Origin: an alpha proteobacterium SCGC AAA536-K22
GTDB taxonomy: Bacteria > Pseudomonadota > Alphaproteobacteria > Puniceispirillales > Marisalimonadaceae
Direction of reading: 5' to 3'
Assembly: GCA_000421325.1 (NCBI GenBank)
Contig: ATWQ01000001.1
Coordinates: 124,001 to 188,000 of the forward strand
DNA length: 64,000 nucleotides
The notes under the pieces are model-generated. The model worked only from the letters and a program-made list of their open reading frames with translations. It did not search any database and was not told where the DNA came from. A program made the position numbers and the translations under genes. This document shows positions 62,735-64,000 of this stretch, piece by piece (within the stretch, counting starts at the first letter, position 1; each line of letters opens with the position of its first letter).

Positions 62735-63976
62735 TTAAATTTTGGCTGTTTGCAGCCTTTCTTCTTTTATTGGTATATGTATTAATGTAGAGAAAATAGA
62801 TACTCCAATTCCAATCCACCATACAAGAGTATAATCCCCTGTAGCATCGTAAAGTCTTCCTCCCATCCAAACACCAAGAAAACTACCAATTTGATGAGAA
62901 AAAAACACAAGACCATAAAGTGTTCCCATGTAACGTAATCCATAAACATGTGCAATTAAACCACTAGTTAATGGAACTGTTGCTAACCAAAGTGAGCCCA
63001 TGAAAAGTGAAAATAATATGACTGTTGTGGGTGTGATTGGGAGTAATATAAAAATTAAGCCAATTAGCGCTCGAAGAGCGTATACGCCTGCTAATAAATA
63101 TTTTTTTGGAAATTTTTGACCTAACCAGCCAGCATATATAGTTCCAAAAATATTGCTAAATGCTATCAATCCTATAGCTAATGCGCCTAAACTTGATGTT
63201 GATGAAATTCCTATAAAATGTAATGCACTAGATGGAGTTATTGCACTGCACATTTCAGTAACCATTGCAGGAAAATGCGCAGTTAAAAAAGCTAGTTGAT
63301 ACCCACATGCAAAGAAGCCAAAAAATATCATTGAAAAAGTTGGATCCTTAAATGCATTACTCAAAACTTTTGATAGACTTACTTCCACCTCTTTTTTTGT
63401 TGCAACAGGTGCGTCTTTAAGGAAGGGGACCACTGACATAACTAACACAATAGTTAATGCAAAAATAATAAAAACCTGTTGCCAACTGTAGAAATTGAGA
63501 AGAGCTTGTGCAATTGGAGCTCCAAACATTTGTCCAAAAGATCCAGCTGCTGTTACTATTCCAAGAGCCATCGATCTATTTTTTTCACTTGATGCCCGTC
63601 CTACCACTGCTAGTATCATACCAAGGCCAGTACCAGCTATACCAAAGCCGATAATAAGTTCTAAGAATTGATGAGTTAATGGATTTTGTGCATAGGTGGA
63701 AAGAACCAGACCAATGACGTAACAAAATGCACCAACTATAATCATTTTCTTATCACCAAATTTTTCGCCTAAAGCGCCAAAAATTGGAGCACCAATTCCC
63801 CATCCTAGATTTTGAATAGCTATAGCCAAAGAAAACTCAACTCTTAACCATTGAAACTCATTCTCAATTGGTATTTGGAATACGCCAAAACTACCCCTGA
63901 TACCGAAAGTGATAATTATGATTAATGAGCCTGCTAATAACACAGGCGTGATAAGTGAGGAGTTATAATTTTTCAT
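62735..63976 (-). CDS. MFS transporter
   Basis: A 413-residue major facilitator with twelve hydrophobic segments. The loop between helices 2 and 3 reads GALGEKFGDKKMI, the MFS 'G.l.dr.G.r' motif A. Similarity is to the oxalate/formate or monocarboxylate porter-like group (FGIRGSFGVFQIPI at the start), but the substrate is not determined. Next to TctCBA and a dioxygenase-like cupin, a carboxylate substrate is a fair guess. The 24 bases upstream reach the window end. Confidence 0.88.
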   Translation of the reverse strand: MKNYNSSLITPVLLAGSLIIIITFGIRGSFGVFQIPIENEFQWLRVEFSLAIAIQNLGWGIGAPIFGALGEKFGDKKMIIVGAFCYVIGLVLSTYAQNPLTHQFLELIIGFGIAGTGLGMILAVVGRASSEKNRSMALGIVTAAGSFGQMFGAPIAQALLNFYSWQQVFIIFALTIVLVMSVVPFLKDAPVATKKEVEVSLSKVLSNAFKDPTFSMIFFGFFACGYQLAFLTAHFPAMVTEMCSAITPSSALHFIGISSTSSLGALAIGLIAFSNIFGTIYAGWLGQKFPKKYLLAGVYALRALIGLIFILLPITPTTVILFSLFMGSLWLATVPLTSGLIAHVYGLRYMGTLYGLVFFSHQIGSFLGVWMGGRLYDATGDYTLVWWIGIGVSIFSTLIHIPIKEERLQTAKI

Positions 63977-64000
63977 AAATTAACATGTGAAGTAATTTAA

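Noticed and set aside
1..64000. tRNA, rRNA, CRISPR, insertion sequences, prophage
   Set aside because: The intergenic gaps, all under 300 bases, show no cloverleaf pattern, no regular repeat arrays, and no transposase or integrase reading frame.

Overview
The window is a dense stretch of an AT-rich (by eye about 30% GC) alphaproteobacterial chromosome. The evidence for the class is gene order and protein type: rpsF-rpsR-rplI-dnaB-alr-mlaEF-radA-cvpA-purF, fabDG-acpP-fabF-mltG-gmk, pepA/lptFG-surA-pdxA-ksgA, purM-DUF2066-AI2E-hdaA-rnd, an EipB/DUF1849 envelope protein, an aa3-oxidase subunit IV miniprotein, a DUF1127 protein and a TctCBA tripartite tricarboxylate system. Flagella, low GC and TctC-type receptors together suggest a free-living, probably marine, SAR116/Rhodospirillales-like organism. 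That placement is inference. I see no tRNA, rRNA, CRISPR array, insertion sequence or prophage, and no gene-free stretch over 300 bases.

Region 1 (1-10302) is a flagellar block: fliG (cut by the left edge), fliH, fliI, fliJ, fliK, fliL, fliM, fliN, fliO, fliP, fliQ, fliR, flhB. The rotor switch, export ATPase complex and export gate lie in one direction in the order known from gammaproteobacteria. Two near-perfect sigma-54 (-24/-12) promoters sit directly before fliK and before fliO. Region 2 (10317-12243) holds four small genes I cannot assign: a two-helix membrane protein, a four-Cys miniprotein, a membrane-anchored coiled coil and a PDZ-like membrane protein.

Region 3 (12213-21922, minus strand) is housekeeping: an SDR, purF, cvpA, radA, mlaF, mlaE, alr, dnaB, rplI, rpsR, rpsF. 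The rpsF leader can fold so that an upstream CUCCUU pairs with the rpsF Shine-Dalgarno. Region 4 (22105-27016, plus) is fatty-acid synthesis (fabD, fabG, acpP, fabF) followed by mltG and gmk. Region 5 (27021-32400, minus) is rsmA, pdxA, a SurA-like chaperone, lptG and lptF; lptD, usually between lptG and surA, is absent. Region 6 (32506-41061) holds pepA, ndk, a 42-residue aa3 oxidase subunit IV, purM, a DUF2066 protein, an AI-2E family permease, hdaA, rnd and eipB.

Region 7 (41070-49406, minus) runs ruvX-pyrB-pyrC-plsY-topA-rnr-rpmG. The PyrC lacks the HxH metal motif and looks like a non-catalytic partner of PyrB. RNase R lacks its usual N-terminal extension and may carry a frameshift. Region 8 (49467-52701, plus) is gatCAB. 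Region 9 (52709-64000) is accessory: an EamA exporter, an aldo/keto reductase, a ketopantoate-reductase-like enzyme, aspartate dehydrogenase, a gamma-glutamyltransferase-like hydrolase, TctC-TctB-TctA, a dioxygenase-like cupin, a DUF1127 protein and an MFS transporter.

The most interesting non-coding signal is directly downstream of the DUF1127 gene: a hairpin presenting CCUCCUCCC in its loop, followed by a strong terminator. This is the architecture of the Rhodobacter CcsR ('cuckoo') small RNAs, which are also co-transcribed with a DUF1127 gene.
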